Shown here in pieces: positions 10,189-18,866 of a stretch of 64,000 bases of DNA. Below the pieces are notes generated by a model. It saw only the letters and a list, made by a program, of their open reading frames with translations. It was not told where the DNA came from and did not search any database. The position numbers and the translations under genes were made by a program. The DNA is from Bacteroidota bacterium (GTDB lineage Bacteria; Bacteroidota; Ignavibacteria; Kapaibacteriales; UBA2268). The stretch covers positions 111,843 through 175,842 of the forward strand of contig SCSM01000021.1 of assembly GCA_004322215.1 (NCBI GenBank), written 5' to 3'. The first letter of the stretch is position 1; each line of letters opens with the position of its first letter.

Positions 10189-11088
10189 TCAAATCATAAA
10201 TAGTAAAATTAATAAATAAATATAAACCGCAGGTGCAACAAACAAAATGCTGTCGAATCTATCGAGTATTCCTCCGTGACCGGGCAATATTGCAGAACTA
10301 TCCTTGATACCGGCATCCCGTTTCAAAAGGGACTCTGCCAAATCGCCTATTTGACCGATTATTCCAATGACAGCACCAATGATTACCGAATGCATAATGG
10401 GAAATTTGGGAATTAATAAAATTGATGCTGCAGCAAATCCGATAATTGCACCGAAAAATCCCGCAACAGAACCTTCCCAGCTTTTCTTGGGGCTTATTCT
10501 TGGAAATAATTTATGTTTCCCCCATTTTACCCCAATGAAATAAGCAGCAGAATCACTAATCCAAACAGAAATAAAAATACTTGCAACAAGCCAGCCGCAA
10601 TAAATGTCCTTTTTCAAAATTGTCAAGCCAAAATCATCCTTCAAATTAATTAAATGATTTGTGAAATATAGCTCATCGAACAAACGGTAAAACTCCCTGA
10701 TTCCAATCAAACAAGTGAATGAAACAGCTATGTATAAGAAACCTGAAAAAGTTGTTGATACATTAAATATACCGTTAGGTTTGTTACGCCAAAGCTCAAG
10801 TGTTAATATTAATAAGGCAAATAGTGCAAATAATACAATCAGCCAATTTAAATCTGAAAACTTGTTTCCGGAATAAAATAAGAACATAAAGCAAATACCT
10901 GCAATAATTCCGGGAATTTTATTCGGGAAAGCATGTTTCTTTTCGGCAATTTTATAAAACTCCCATAGGGCAACGGAACTGATAATAACGATAGTAATAA
11001 AAAAAACATAGCCGCCGAGATAAATAATAAGAAAAGCAAGCGGTATGCCTACAAATGCTACAATTACTCTTTTTACAAGTTCGTTCAA
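10189..11088 (-). CDS. cdsA: Phosphatidate cytidylyltransferase (CDP-diglyceride synthase)
   Basis: CdsA, 299 residues, makes CDP-diacylglycerol from phosphatidate and CTP, the branch point of phospholipid synthesis in the inner membrane. Several hydrophobic helices span the protein. The family signature is complete at residues 253-279: S-x-L-KR-x4-KD, then LPGHGGILDRFD. The upstream PKKSWEGSVAGFFGA motif (about 200-214) also fits. I use the TTG start at 11088, which has AAGGA just upstream and gives a normal N terminus (MNELVKRVIVAFVGIPLA). The next gene downstream on the same strand is a T9SS protein 40 bp away and is probably transcribed separately from its own strong ribosome site. Confidence 0.95.
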   Translation of the reverse strand: MNELVKRVIVAFVGIPLAFLIIYLGGYVFFITIVIISSVALWEFYKIAEKKHAFPNKIPGIIAGICFMFLFYSGNKFSDLNWLIVLFALFALLILTLELWRNKPNGIFNVSTTFSGFLYIAVSFTCLIGIREFYRLFDELYFTNHLINLKDDFGLTILKKDIYCGWLVASIFISVWISDSAAYFIGVKWGKHKLFPRISPKKSWEGSVAGFFGAIIGFAAASILLIPKFPIMHSVIIGAVIGIIGQIGDLAESLLKRDAGIKDSSAILPGHGGILDRFDSILFVAPAVYIYLLILLFMI

Positions 11089-11251
11089 TTAATTTTCCTT
11101 ATCTGCTAAACTTTGCAAAATTATAAAGTTTTTTTTTGTTTCCATTAAAAAGATTCCATAAGAACTAATATTATACGACATAGAAGTCAATTTTTTGTTA
11201 AATTTACCGAAAATAAAGTAAATATATTTAATTGACAGAAAAATTTTAGTA

Positions 11252-11980
11252 GTGAAAAAATCTGAAGAATTAAAATTAGCTGTGTTCTCCGATTTCGATG
11301 GTACAGTTACCAAACTGGACATTGGTGATGAGATATTCAAAATATTTGGCAAATTCGAGCCATATCATAATTTATTGAGGGAAGGAAAACTCAATATCAA
11401 AGATTACTGGAAAAAAGTATGCAGTGAACTAAATCCCGGGACAAATGAAGAAACGATTAAAAAATATGCTGAACAGCAAGAAGTTGATTCATATTTCAAG
11501 GACTTCGCAGAATTTTGCAAGGATAATCAAATACCTTTATCAATTTTAAGTGACGGATTTGATACATATATCAAACCAATCATAAATAAATCGGGATTAG
11601 AACAAGTTAATATTTTATGCAACAAGTTAATATTCAACAATGGCTCTCCTCCTGAACCGGTCTATCCTTATGCAAGCGAATCCTGCACATGTGATTGTGC
11701 ATCATGCAAACGAAATTCGATGATAAACAGTGTCGATGACAAAACAGTACTTGTATATATCGGCGATGATTACTCCGATTTTTGCGGAGCAGAACATTCT
11801 GACATAGTTTTTGCTAAAAAGAATCTTGCTGCATATTGCAACGAAAACAGGATACCACATTATCCTTATTCAACTTTTTTTGATATATTAAGAATAATGA
11901 GGAAAATTGTAAAAAATAAAAAGTATAAATTCAGGCATCAGGCAAAAATTAAGAGAAAACAAGCGTTCGAAGCAGAGTAA
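11252..11980 (+). CDS. MtnX-like HAD-IB phosphatase
   Basis: A 242-residue cytoplasmic haloacid-dehalogenase phosphatase. Motif I is DFDGT with nucleophile Asp14 and acid Asp16; motif II is ILSDGFD (98-104); motif III is GDDYSD (171-176), followed by HSDIVFAK and LAAYC. A Cys cluster CTCDCASC (145-152), as in MtnX/PSP-like proteins, suggests bound metal or structural cysteines. MtnX acts in methionine salvage, but no other salvage gene is near, so the substrate is open. A GTG start at 11252 is used because no upstream ATG gives a plausible protein. The C terminus is very basic. The sensor kinase follows 8 bp downstream. Confidence 0.82.
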   Translation: MKKSEELKLAVFSDFDGTVTKLDIGDEIFKIFGKFEPYHNLLREGKLNIKDYWKKVCSELNPGTNEETIKKYAEQQEVDSYFKDFAEFCKDNQIPLSILSDGFDTYIKPIINKSGLEQVNILCNKLIFNNGSPPEPVYPYASESCTCDCASCKRNSMINSVDDKTVLVYIGDDYSDFCGAEHSDIVFAKKNLAAYCNENRIPHYPYSTFFDILRIMRKIVKNKKYKFRHQAKIKRKQAFEAE

Positions 11981-11988
11981 TATTATTA

Positions 11989-13587
11989 ATGAGATTAAAA
12001 ACAAAAATACCGTTTAGAACTATTAAAAGGAATTCAATATTCCTTTTAACTTTTATTCTTGTTGCTTTTGCAATATCAGCCGGCGAGCCAAAATATAATA
12101 AAGATTTTCAGACAAAAATAGATTACCTGATAATCAACAAAGATACAATTTCAAAAGAGACCTGGAATGATATTGTCATTTCTCAGAAGGATACAATTAC
12201 GTTCATATATCATTGTGAAGCAAAAGATACAAGTAAGCCATTTCTGTTCAATATAAAATTGCAGAATGAAGATGATATCAACATAAGGTCATCACGTTCA
12301 AGAATCGCATTGTATTTCGGTTTGCCTGAAGGCAAATACGATTTGACTATTTATTCATTTTCACAAAGATGGACATCGTATCCGGCATTCCTTAAATTCG
12401 AGGTGAACAATAAAGAAGACTCGCTTCGAAATGAAATCGAAAAATTAAAGAAAGCAAATACAAGTCTGATAGAAAAAAAGGGAGACCCATCAAATTTTGT
12501 AATTAATAAATCCCATTTGTTAATAGGATTGATTGTTATACCTGTCCTTGCAGGAATAATAATCATCATGGTTAAATTCAAAAAAAGGAAAAAACTATCA
12601 GAATCATATATTTTATTCGAACCTGAAGAAGAAATAAATCAAAAAATATATTTAGAGGATGAAAAAATGGAAATTCCAACGCCAACTCCTGCATCTGAAA
12701 AGCCGACTTATGATGAGCTTTTCATGGAAAACCAATCTTTCAAAGACGAGATTGAAGCATTAAGGGCACAGATTAATGTTCTGCAAAGCAGAAGTTATGA
12801 GTTGAACAAGCAGAATAAAGAGCTCGAAGAAAAAGCCGAAAAACTTTCAAAAGGCAAGAAAGAGCTCGAAGACCTCCAGAAGCAAAAGGATGAATTGTTT
12901 GCCGTTATCATTCACGACATCAAAAATCCTGTTGCACTGATTAAAAGCTTGGTAGAGCTTCTTAGGTCTTATGATTTGACGGCGACCGAGCAACAGGAAA
13001 TCATAGATGACATTTTCGAGACTACCACAAAGATTGTGAGTTTGTCGCAGGAGGTTTCGCGAATTCTATCACTCGAATCCACTGCTATTACACTAAATCT
13101 CGAGCAATACAATATCAATGAAATACTTAATGATGTATTCCGAAGGAATTCAGTTGCTTCGAAGAGTAAAAACATTTCAATGCTGCTCGATTTGGGAAAT
13201 GATATTCCACAAATTGAGCTCGATTATCAGAAAGTGGATGAAATAATTGATAACCTTATATCGAATGCAATTAAGTTCTCGCACAGTGGAGGTGAGATTC
13301 GCATCAAATCAATTAATGCGGAAGACAATGTTGTGGTTGAAATAAGCGATAACGGATTGGGTTTATCAGAAATTGATATTCAAAAGGCATTCCAGAGAGG
13401 AGCGCGGCTAAGCGCCAAACCGACAGCTAATGAACCATCGTCCGGTCTCGGTTTGTGGATTGTCCGAAAACTTGTGGAGGCACACAATGGAAGAGTCTGG
13501 GTACGAAGTGCATTAGGCAAGGGTTCCACATTTGCTTTTGCATTACCTGTTACTTCATTGAGAAAAGGAAATGGAAACGGGAAGTAG
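11989..13587 (+). CDS. Membrane sensor histidine kinase
   Basis: A 532-residue orphan sensor kinase. An N-terminal hydrophobic segment (17-31), an external sensor region (~32-170, with a beta-strand stretch LPEGKYDLTIYSFSQRW like Y_Y_Y domains), a transmembrane helix (~176-197), a long cytoplasmic coiled coil (~240-300), a HisKA domain with phospho-acceptor His309 in FAVIIHDIKNP, and a HATPase_c domain: N box NLISNAIKFS (422-430), G1 DNGLGLS, G2 SGLGLWIVRKL. All residues needed for kinase activity are present. No response regulator is adjacent. It follows the HAD phosphatase gene by 8 bp and is likely co-transcribed. Confidence 0.92.
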   Translation: MRLKTKIPFRTIKRNSIFLLTFILVAFAISAGEPKYNKDFQTKIDYLIINKDTISKETWNDIVISQKDTITFIYHCEAKDTSKPFLFNIKLQNEDDINIRSSRSRIALYFGLPEGKYDLTIYSFSQRWTSYPAFLKFEVNNKEDSLRNEIEKLKKANTSLIEKKGDPSNFVINKSHLLIGLIVIPVLAGIIIIMVKFKKRKKLSESYILFEPEEEINQKIYLEDEKMEIPTPTPASEKPTYDELFMENQSFKDEIEALRAQINVLQSRSYELNKQNKELEEKAEKLSKGKKELEDLQKQKDELFAVIIHDIKNPVALIKSLVELLRSYDLTATEQQEIIDDIFETTTKIVSLSQEVSRILSLESTAITLNLEQYNINEILNDVFRRNSVASKSKNISMLLDLGNDIPQIELDYQKVDEIIDNLISNAIKFSHSGGEIRIKSINAEDNVVVEISDNGLGLSEIDIQKAFQRGARLSAKPTANEPSSGLGLWIVRKLVEAHNGRVWVRSALGKGSTFAFALPVTSLRKGNGNGK

Positions 13588-13592
13588 TTTTT

Positions 13593-13620
13593 AGTGAATA
13601 GTGAATAAAGAATAGTGAAT
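13593..13620. repeat. Heptanucleotide tandem tract (AGTGAAT x 4)
   Basis: Four 7-bp units directly after the kinase stop codon: AGTGAAT, AGTGAAT, AAAGAAT, AGTGAAT. A tract of the same family in the opposite orientation lies at 50929. The strict 7-bp period recalls short tandem heptamer repeats (STRR) known from cyanobacteria; no coding role is seen here. Confidence 0.7.
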
Positions 13621-13644
13621 AATTTATTCTTTTGGATTGGATGA

Positions 13645-13706
13645 GTGTCATTCTGTATTTGGTTCGGAATCCACTTACTCTGTCACACTGAGCGAACTCG
13701 AAGGGC
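13645..13706. repeat. Probable dispersed non-coding repeat fragment
   Basis: The spacer contains GTGTCATTCTG followed by GTCACACTGAGCGAACTCG. Strings of the type GTCATTCTGAGCGAAGCGAAG are familiar from intergenic DNA of Bacteroidetes-type genomes, so this may be a dispersed repeat remnant. It does not encode a recognisable protein. Only one copy is seen in the window, so the assignment rests on general knowledge. Confidence 0.4.
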
Positions 13707-13756
13707 TTATTATTTTACACGAAAACGCAAAGGATTTCCATACCAAATCTGAAATA

Positions 13757-14887
13757 CTATTTTATCCAGTCGAAATAATTATCGGAATGAATGAACTGAA
13801 AATGAGAACCTGGATAATTTTTCTGCCATCCCACAGGTTCTTTAACTTTTTGTTCTTTCCATTTGAATTCTGTTGCTGTGAGCTTACCATCCTTCTCTTC
13901 AATCCAGTCAATTTCCTGCCTGTCGTAAGTTCGCCAAAAGTAATTATTGCAGTAATACAGGTTATCATTCTGGTATTTGATTCTTTCACTGATAATATAA
14001 TTTTCCCAAAGTCTGCCAACATCATCCCTTTGATTTAGCATAGCGAAATTGTTGATTATTCCATTCCTTATTCCGTTATCGAGGAAATACCATTTTGAAC
14101 TTTTACTTACTTCTTTTCTCAAATTCCTCGAAAAACCAGTTACTTTATGTAAAATAAAAACTTTTGTAAGAAGGTCGAGAAACTTTTCAACTGTTACCTT
14201 TTTCAATGCTAATTTCAAACTAAGTTCATTAATTGATACTTCACTTCCAATTTGATAAGAAATTAACTTAAGAAGTTCTATGATTTTTGAAGATGACTTA
14301 ATATTCTCATAAGCTAAAATATCTTTCAAAAGATAAGAATTAATCATTTCCCTTATATATTGTTCCTTGTCTGTTCTGTTTTTCATAAATGACAATTCGG
14401 GATAATTGCCGAACACAAGCCGCTCTCTCAAATTTTCTTTTTTTTCTATTCCGCTTTCAATTTGTAATAATTCGGATTCGGAAAACGGATACAAATTATA
14501 TGAAAATTTCCTACCTGTTAATGGTTCTCCGAGTTTACCAGTTATATCGAATGCTGATGAGCCAGTAACTATAATTTTTAAACCGTGAATTCCGTCAACC
14601 ATTAATTTTAATATCAAGCCAATATCAGAAATTTTTTGAGCTTCATCAATTATTAGCAGCCTGACATCACCCAACATATTTTTATATTGAATCAGACTTC
14701 TTCTTGATAATAACTCGTATGTTAGAATATCCTCTCCATTTAAAAGTATATGAGGTTCTTTTAATTTCTTAATCAACTCCTGCAAAAGGACTGTTTTACC
14801 GGTTCTCCTTGCACCAAGAATAACAATAACCTTGTTTGGAACAAGCTTCTTTAGTATTATTTTACCTATTATCCTTTGAACAATCAT
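13757..14887 (-). CDS. AAA family ATPase with DUF4143 domain
   Basis: A 376-residue P-loop protein. The N-terminal AAA_14 domain has Walker A GARRTGKT (25-32) and Walker B RLLIIDEA (Asp81, Glu82), with a GSSAFD sensor stretch and LTGRKFSYNLYPFS. The C-terminal half is the DUF4143 domain, ending with a restriction-endonuclease-like EIDWIEEKDGKLTATEFKWK. These ATPases are common, mobile accessory genes in many bacteria and archaea; their function is not known, with proposals ranging from DNA processing to toxin-like roles. It stands alone between a repeat-bearing spacer and tRNA genes, which fits recent acquisition. Confidence 0.88.
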   Translation of the reverse strand: MIVQRIIGKIILKKLVPNKVIVILGARRTGKTVLLQELIKKLKEPHILLNGEDILTYELLSRRSLIQYKNMLGDVRLLIIDEAQKISDIGLILKLMVDGIHGLKIIVTGSSAFDITGKLGEPLTGRKFSYNLYPFSESELLQIESGIEKKENLRERLVFGNYPELSFMKNRTDKEQYIREMINSYLLKDILAYENIKSSSKIIELLKLISYQIGSEVSINELSLKLALKKVTVEKFLDLLTKVFILHKVTGFSRNLRKEVSKSSKWYFLDNGIRNGIINNFAMLNQRDDVGRLWENYIISERIKYQNDNLYYCNNYFWRTYDRQEIDWIEEKDGKLTATEFKWKEQKVKEPVGWQKNYPGSHFQFIHSDNYFDWIK

Positions 14888-14982
14888 ACAAATAACGTTA
14901 ATTTAGATAAATATTTAATCAAATTTACGTTAATATGGCGAAAATAACAACTAAAATTACGTTTTTTAATTTTTAATAAAAA

Positions 14983-15006
14983 AAAGCAGTAATCGCTTAC
15001 TGCTTT
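14983..15006 (-). terminator. Intrinsic terminator after tRNA-Gln
   Basis: A perfect 10-bp stem AAAGCAGTAA / TTACTGCTTT with loop TCGC, followed on the minus strand by a long T run (complement of the A run at 14975-14985). It lies 3 bp past the CCA of tRNA-Gln and would end the two-tRNA transcript. Confidence 0.88.
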
Positions 15007-15009
15007 ATT

Positions 15010-15085
15010 TGGCTGGCCCGTCAGGGGTCGAACCTGAACTCTTCTGATCCAGAGTCAGACGTGTTGCCAGTTACACTACGGGCCA
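15010..15085 (-). tRNA. tRNA-Gln (anticodon CTG)
   Basis: A full cloverleaf on the minus strand: acceptor TGGCCCG paired with CGGGCCA, discriminator G, encoded CCA, TTCGAAC T-loop, and anticodon loop CTCTGGA within the TCTGA/TCAGA stem. The anticodon CTG reads CAG. It lies 20 bp downstream of tRNA-Ala on the same strand; the two are likely one transcript. Confidence 0.95.
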
Positions 15086-15105
15086 ATTATATTCTTCGTC
15101 GTTCG

Positions 15106-15178
<73 letters not shown>

Positions 15179-15228
15179 AATCGGATTACAAAATTAATAA
15201 TGTTTCCTCAGATAGAAAAATTTTTAAT

Positions 15229-15356
15229 GAATTGCCGCTACTTTTAAGTAGGTGTATTAATTCACATCACAATTCGTGATTTATCAATATATAAAAATGA
15301 CCGAAGTCAAAGTATTGACGAGAAACCCATCCATCATCTGAAGATAGTGGCTATTA
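15229..15356. mobile_element. Degenerate copy of a ~130-bp hairpin-ended MITE/REP-like element
   Basis: Left end GAATTGCCGC with hairpin CTACTTTTAAGTAG; right end GTGGCTATT preceded by a decayed hairpin (CCATCATCT / AGATAGTGG). It matches the better copy at 30525-30654 in its ends, in the left flank TTTTTAATGAAT, and in total length (128 against 130 bp). No ORF is inside. It sits between the leftward tRNA-Ala gene and the rightward grpE gene, so it forms part of both upstream regions. Confidence 0.6.
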
Positions 15357-15481
15357 ATTCACCAAATAAAAATTACTACAAGAAATGAAATTCAACTTCG
15401 TCTAACTAAAACTTGATATTAAATTTGTTAAATAAGTTAATTTCAATAATTTGAAGAAATTATTAAGGAGAATCAGGTAAT

Positions 15482-16183
15482 ATGGATGACAGTTCAAATC
15501 CAAAAAAGCCGTTGCGTTCGTCAGCAAATAAAATGAGGGATATTCACGAAACATACCTGAAAAATCAGGAACAGAAGCAGAATCTGGCTAATTACGAAGA
15601 AGTGCGTTTGGCTCAGCAATCCGAATTGAATGAGGTAATGGATGATAATAAAGAATCGGATTTAGATATTCAGGAGTCAATTGAAATTAAAGATACAATT
15701 CCCGAGACAGACAGGACCAAAGAACTCGAGAAAGAAAGAGATGAATTGAAAGACCAGATATTGAGAGCAATAGCCGAGCTTGAAAATTACCGCAGACGCG
15801 TACTGAAGGAAAAACGTGAAATGCTCGATTATGCAAATGAGCGGCTGCTTCTAAATTTATTACCTATATTGGATGATTTGGGAAATGCAGTCGAAGCAGG
15901 TAAGAAAGCAGTTGATTGCGAATCAATGCTTACAGGTTTGGATTTAATATATCAGAAAGCTCAAAAACTTTTTGAAAACGAAGGTGTAAAAATAATGGAA
16001 AATACTGTTGGCAAGCCCTTCGATGTACACGAGCATGAAGCAGTAATGAAAATGCCATCGGAATTGCCGGAAGATTATATTATAAGCGAAGTACAATCAG
16101 GATACAAGATGAAGGAAAAAATTCTGAGACATGCAAAGGTTGTTACTTCAGCAGGTGAACCGAAAGAGGGAGAAAATGAGTAA
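15482..16183 (+). CDS. grpE: Nucleotide exchange factor GrpE
   Basis: GrpE, 233 residues, releases ADP from DnaK in the Hsp70 chaperone cycle. The first ~75 residues are variable and charged; a long coiled coil follows (ELEKERDELKDQILRAIAELENYRRRV), then the beta domain with GKPFDVHEHEAVMKM, a good fit to the family, and the terminal GYKMKEKILRHAKVVTS. A clear AAGGAG site lies before the ATG. The stop overlaps the dnaJ start by eight bases, so the two are an operon. No HrcA/CIRCE-type inverted repeat is seen upstream. Confidence 0.96.
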   Translation: MDDSSNPKKPLRSSANKMRDIHETYLKNQEQKQNLANYEEVRLAQQSELNEVMDDNKESDLDIQESIEIKDTIPETDRTKELEKERDELKDQILRAIAELENYRRRVLKEKREMLDYANERLLLNLLPILDDLGNAVEAGKKAVDCESMLTGLDLIYQKAQKLFENEGVKIMENTVGKPFDVHEHEAVMKMPSELPEDYIISEVQSGYKMKEKILRHAKVVTSAGEPKEGENE

Positions 16184-17339
16184 GAAAGATTATTATGACA
16201 TACTTGGTGTTTCGAGAAACGCGGGAATCGATGAAATCAAATCGAATTACAGGAAATTAGCAATGCAGTTTCATCCTGACCGCAATCCGGGGGATAAGCA
16301 AGCCGAGGAAAAATTCAAAGAAGCATCGGAAGCTTATGAGATTCTCAGCGATTCGGATAAGAGGCATCGTTATGACCAGTTCGGACATGACGGATTGCGA
16401 ATGGGCAGAGATTACAGCGGATTTACAAACTTTGACGATATCTTTTCTCATTTCAGCGATATATTTACAGGCGGGAGTATATTTGATGAATTTTTCGGTG
16501 GAACCCGTAGCAGGAGCCGTTCTCAAAGACGCCAGGTCGGTGAGCGTGGTTCTGATCTCAAGATACAATTACACTTGACACTCGAGGAAATTGCAACCGG
16601 AGTTGAAAAAACTCTTAAACTGAAAAGGTTTCTTGTCTGCGATGAATGTAATGGCAGCGGAGCAAAACATTCATCAGGTTTCCAGACTTGCCACCAATGC
16701 AACGGAACTGGTCAGATTAGGCAGGTTACGCGTTCCATGTTCGGTCAGTTCGTAAACATCTCAACATGTAATGTATGCAACGGTTCGGGACAAATAATCA
16801 GGGAACTTTGCGAGAAGTGCAGGGGTGAAGGCAGAATCCAGGGTGAAGATAATGTAAAAGTTAACATACCTTCCGGAGTAGAAGGCGGAAATTATATGCC
16901 TATCCGTTCAAAGGGCAACGCAGGAAGACGAGGTGGTGATGCAGGTGACCTTATCGTAATAATAAATGAAAAGGAACATCCTGAATTCATAAGACAGGGA
17001 GATGACGTCATTTACCACCTAACTATCAGCTATCCTTCTGCCGTGCTTGGTGATGAAGTTGAAGTGCCGACATTACTCAGCAAAGAGAAAATAAAAATAT
17101 CCGCAGGATTACAACCCGGAACAGTAATTCGGCTTAAAGACAAAGGTATTCCTCATTTGAATTCAAATGGTAAGGGTAGTCAACTTGTTTATGTGAACGT
17201 TTATGTTCCAACTTCAGTTAATTCAAAAGAGAAACAAATAATTAAAGAACTTGCTAAAAGTGAAAACATTACACCTAAGAAAAAATCTTCGCACAAGGAT
17301 AAAGATTTTATTGATAAGGTGAAAGATGCGATATTTTGA
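16176..17339 (+). CDS. dnaJ: Chaperone DnaJ
   Basis: DnaJ, 387 residues, the Hsp40 partner that stimulates DnaK ATPase and delivers substrates. The J domain has the HPD triplet (QFHPDRNPG), followed by a Gly/Phe-rich linker (FSDIFTGGSIFDEFFGG), four zinc-binding repeats (CDECNGSG, CHQCNGTG, CNVCNGSG, CEKCRGEG) and the C-terminal substrate domains. I start at ATG 16176 (MSKKDYYDILGV), which has AGAGGGAG just upstream; a longer in-frame reading from 16131 would add residues encoded inside grpE. The first eight bases overlap grpE. Confidence 0.97.
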   Translation: MSKKDYYDILGVSRNAGIDEIKSNYRKLAMQFHPDRNPGDKQAEEKFKEASEAYEILSDSDKRHRYDQFGHDGLRMGRDYSGFTNFDDIFSHFSDIFTGGSIFDEFFGGTRSRSRSQRRQVGERGSDLKIQLHLTLEEIATGVEKTLKLKRFLVCDECNGSGAKHSSGFQTCHQCNGTGQIRQVTRSMFGQFVNISTCNVCNGSGQIIRELCEKCRGEGRIQGEDNVKVNIPSGVEGGNYMPIRSKGNAGRRGGDAGDLIVIINEKEHPEFIRQGDDVIYHLTISYPSAVLGDEVEVPTLLSKEKIKISAGLQPGTVIRLKDKGIPHLNSNGKGSQLVYVNVYVPTSVNSKEKQIIKELAKSENITPKKKSSHKDKDFIDKVKDAIF

Positions 17340-17405
17340 TAAAAAATACTATATTTGAGTAGATTCATTAATAAATTCAATAATATATTAATAGAAACTT
17401 ATTAG

Positions 17406-17798
17406 ATGAAAATCGAAGAACATATTAATTATTGGATAGATTCTGCTGAAAGTGATTTACAAGTAGCAGAAAGATTATATAATATGGGAGATTACAATTG
17501 GTGTTTATATATCGGACATTTGGTTCTTGAAAAAATCCTAAAAGCACATTTCGTAAATGATAATAAAAAAACACCACCAAAAATTCATGATTTAGTAAAA
17601 ATCTCAATTAATACTAATTTGGATTTAGATACTGAAAAAAAGAATTTTTTAAATTTAGTAACTACATTTAATATAGAAGCCAGATACCCTGAAGATAAAC
17701 AAAAATTTTATCAATTATGTACACAAGATTTTACTGAAGATAATTTCAACAAAATTAAGGAAATGTTTATATGGTTGAAATCCCAGATCAAATATTGA
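17406..17798 (+). CDS. HEPN-domain protein (toxin candidate of a HEPN-MNT pair)
   Basis: A 130-residue all-helical HEPN protein (PF05168-like). Recognisable are the WIDSAESDLQVAERLY start, the ALKA-like LEKILKAHFV, the PPKIHDLVKI motif and FNIEARYPEDK near the end. HEPN proteins are often RNases inhibited by a partner nucleotidyltransferase. The canonical R-x4-6-H catalytic motif is not obvious here, so nuclease activity is uncertain. It overlaps the MNT gene at its 3' end by 28 bases, the usual tight coupling of such toxin-antitoxin loci. Confidence 0.82.
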   Translation: MKIEEHINYWIDSAESDLQVAERLYNMGDYNWCLYIGHLVLEKILKAHFVNDNKKTPPKIHDLVKISINTNLDLDTEKKNFLNLVTTFNIEARYPEDKQKFYQLCTQDFTEDNFNKIKEMFIWLKSQIKY

Positions 17799-18094
17799 AT
17801 AAAATTAATTTATATTTAGATGAACTAAATAAAAACAATATTAAAGTTCGCAAAGCAATCCTTTTCGGTTCTTATGCCAAAGGGAATTATAATGAATGGA
17901 GCGATATTGATCTTGCAATTGTCAGTGATGATTTCGAAGGTTTAAGATATAATGACCTGGATAAGATTAGAAATTGTAATGCGGTCACAAACTGGGAAAT
18001 ATCCCCATTACCATATAACTCTGATACATTCGATAAAAATGATATTTTTATTAAAGAAATTATTGAGACAGGAATTAAATTAATTGATAATTAA
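17771..18094 (+). CDS. MNT-type minimal nucleotidyltransferase (antitoxin candidate)
   Basis: A 107-residue minimal nucleotidyltransferase. The polymerase-beta-like motif is complete: LFGSYAKGNYNEWSDIDLAIV, with the GS pair and the metal-binding D-x-D. In characterised type VII toxin-antitoxin pairs (HepT-MntA) the MNT protein AMPylates and silences the HEPN toxin. The gene starts inside the end of the HEPN gene. A convergent gene ends 6 bp downstream. Confidence 0.87.
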   Translation: MVEIPDQILNKINLYLDELNKNNIKVRKAILFGSYAKGNYNEWSDIDLAIVSDDFEGLRYNDLDKIRNCNAVTNWEISPLPYNSDTFDKNDIFIKEIIETGIKLIDN

Positions 18095-18099
18095 TTTAT

Positions 18100-18858
18100 T
18101 TAATAAACAAACTTGTAAACATAGCCAAATTGAAATAGCGGGAAAAGTTCACCCCAATCGTCTAAATTATTTGTTATTCCTAATTCAACAAAAAAATTTC
18201 TAATGTTTATATCAGCTGATAATCCTAAATATTTCCATTCGTGTTTAAACCAAAAGAATGATGTTGTTTCTTTTGAGGGAGGATAGTGAATGTAACCAAA
18301 GGATAAATCTAAATTACAATCAATATTTTTTCTCTTAAAAATATTTATAAGAAAATTACTTTTTATTCCCCAGAAGTCTTTATCGTAAACAGGTAAACCA
18401 CAATCAATCCTTAAACCGATATACCTGAATTGATAATCTCCGACTAATTGAAAAAATTTGGGATATCCTGTAGTAAATCCAATTACAGGATAGCTTTGAA
18501 TACTGTAATAATCAACTATTTCAGAGTGTCGGATTTGCTTTCTGTCTATTTCAATTTCTTTTTCATCATAAGTATTTAAGATAATTTTCAAGCTATCGAA
18601 CCGGATTATTACACCTTCATAGGTTTCATCATTTACTGTTGATACCGAAGTAAACAGAGGTTTTATTTCATCAATGAATAATTTATCAATGGAGTGAACA
18701 GAATTATCTTTCAACTTTTTGATTTTAATTTTTTGTATGGTTTGTTCTTCAATAACTCCTCTAATCTTTTCACCATCCTTCATAATAATTTCAACCTGCG
18801 AAATCAATTTATTTGAAACGATAGATGTAATGATTAATATCAGAATTATTGCTCTCAT
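18100..18858 (-). CDS. Secreted protein, tandem paralogue B
   Basis: A 252-residue protein of unknown function with a signal peptide (MRAIILILIITSIVSNKLIS). The N-terminal half has a repeated small beta motif (IMKDGEKIRGVIEEQTIQKIKIKKL, then YEGVIIRFDSLKIILNTYDEKEIEIDRKQI). The second half alternates polar and aromatic residues (FLINIFKRKNIDCNLDLSFGYIHYP ... FGYVYKFVY) like an outer-membrane beta-barrel ending in an aromatic residue. It is a clear paralogue of the neighbour at 18867, eight bases away and upstream in the same operon. Confidence 0.6.
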   Translation of the reverse strand: MRAIILILIITSIVSNKLISQVEIIMKDGEKIRGVIEEQTIQKIKIKKLKDNSVHSIDKLFIDEIKPLFTSVSTVNDETYEGVIIRFDSLKIILNTYDEKEIEIDRKQIRHSEIVDYYSIQSYPVIGFTTGYPKFFQLVGDYQFRYIGLRIDCGLPVYDKDFWGIKSNFLINIFKRKNIDCNLDLSFGYIHYPPSKETTSFFWFKHEWKYLGLSADINIRNFFVELGITNNLDDWGELFPLFQFGYVYKFVY

Positions 18859-18866
18859 AATTCACC

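Noticed and set aside
16131..16175. N-terminal extension of DnaJ
   Set aside because: It is encoded inside grpE and is not part of the J domain; ATG 16176 gives the standard MSKKDYYDILGV start.
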